Assembly: GCF_001812805.1 (NCBI RefSeq) | Contig: NZ_KV810490.1 | Coordinates: 1 to 64,000, forward strand | Direction of reading: 5' to 3' | Length of the DNA stretch: 64,000 nucleotides | Source: Corynebacterium sp. HMSC078H07 | GTDB taxonomy: Bacteria > Actinomycetota > Actinomycetes > Mycobacteriales > Mycobacteriaceae | Part shown: piece after piece, positions 63,524 to 64,000 of the stretch | Layout: every line of letters starts with the position of its first letter | How positions within the stretch are numbered: position 1 is the first letter of the stretch | Notes under the pieces: generated by a model | What the model was told of the DNA's origin: nothing | What the model saw: the letters and a program-made list of their open reading frames with translations, nothing else | The model's database searches: none | Made by a program: the position numbers and the translations under genes

Positions 63524-64000
63524 TTGCCCTCCTGCTCCCGGATGCGCTTATCCGACATCACCTTGTGTGCCGCCACGATGTGGGCCAGTGCCTCATCCGG
63601 ATCATCGGTCACGAGGAAGAGATCCAAGTCCTCCGGGCTAATGAAACCTCCATCTGCCAGCGTGTTCTTCATCCACTCCACCAGGCCGGACCAGTAGTCG
63701 GTGCCCATAAGCACGATGGGATAGTTGGTCACCTTGCCGGTCTGAACCATGCACATGACCTCGAAGAATTCATCCATCGTGCCCATACCGCCGGGCAGGC
63801 AGATGAAGGCCTGGGAGTATTTGAGGAACATGGTTTTGCGTGCGAAGAAGTAGCGGAAGTTCAAGCCCAAGTCGACGTACGGGTTCAGGCCCTGCTCGTG
63901 CGGCAGCTCGATGCCCAAGCCCACCGAAAGCCCACCAGCCTCGTGCGCGCCGCGGTTGGCCGCTTCCATGATGCCGGGGCCACCACCGGTAATGACGGCG
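63520..64000 (-). CDS. TIGR00730/LOG-family Rossmann protein, 5' end cut by the window
   Basis: 160 residues are visible and the gene continues past 64000. The frame upstream of ATG 63969 reads AVITGGGPGI and runs to the edge, so the internal ATG is not the start. CLPGGMGTMDEFFE carries the PGGxGTxxE phosphoribohydrolase motif. Family members release free cytokinin-like bases from nucleoside 5'-monophosphates (LOG), or bind nucleotides. It overlaps folP by 4 bases and heads the operon in this window. Confidence 0.86.
   Translation of the reverse strand, partial: AVITGGGPGIMEAANRGAHEAGGLSVGLGIELPHEQGLNPYVDLGLNFRYFFARKTMFLKYSQAFICLPGGMGTMDEFFEVMCMVQTGKVTNYPIVLMGTDYWSGLVEWMKNTLADGGFISPEDLDLFLVTDDPDEALAHIVAAHKVMSDKRIREQEGK

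Overview
The window is about 60% GC, gene-dense and chromosomal, and comes from a Corynebacterium. The evidence is an OdhA-type fused 2-oxoglutarate dehydrogenase, the sigE-cseE-tatB group, the divergent glgC/glgA pair, the block TIGR00730-folP-gpgS-DivIVA-DUF3117, and a hut cluster with an IclR-type HutR. I cannot name the species from sequence alone. I see no tRNA, rRNA, CRISPR array, insertion sequence or prophage.

Layout. 1-1.8 kb: a VOC protein, two small unknown genes and a MarR regulator. 1.3-9.5 kb: a tight minus-strand run of SNF2 helicase, SWIM zinc-finger protein, SbcD-like nuclease, SbcC-like ATPase and MarR, which looks like one DNA-processing operon. 9.7-17.7 kb: PutP, a secreted lipase, a secreted HNH nuclease, a small membrane protein, a DEAD-box RNA helicase and an AlbA_2/Schlafen-type regulator with its own candidate operator. 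17.8-27.5 kb: histidine utilisation, with yjiH-hutR-hutH and hutU-hutI on minus and permease-hutG on plus. HutH, HutU, HutI and HutG take histidine to glutamate plus formamide.

27.5-31.1 kb: a NUDIX hydrolase translationally coupled to a PLD-helicase-DUF3427 protein, the best candidate here for an under-described system. 31.3-38.8 kb: a strong promoter followed by a small basic ORF with a strong Shine-Dalgarno, then a RpiR regulator, an MFS exporter, an ECF S-like membrane protein, a very acidic protein, a carboxylesterase and unknown genes. 38.9-42.7 kb: odhA. 43-51.2 kb: a 2744-residue cell-wall protein with about eight Rib/YPDG-type modules, then twelve G5-type modules in a three-module super-repeat (period 699, 699, 696 bp), a proline/threonine stalk, an unexpected internal hydrophobic segment and an LASTG sorting signal. 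A nine-base G tract near its 5' end could make it phase variable.

51.6-64 kb: a lipoprotein, mrp, tatB-cseE-sigE, an O-methyltransferase, glgC, and glgA with a GH32-fold protein that has lost all three catalytic signature residues. Last comes a compact minus-strand operon of LOG-family protein (cut by the window end), folP, gpgS, DivIVA-domain protein, DUF3117 protein and an RlmA-like methyltransferase.

Functions come from reading translated motifs without database searches. Promoters and operators are pattern-based inferences.
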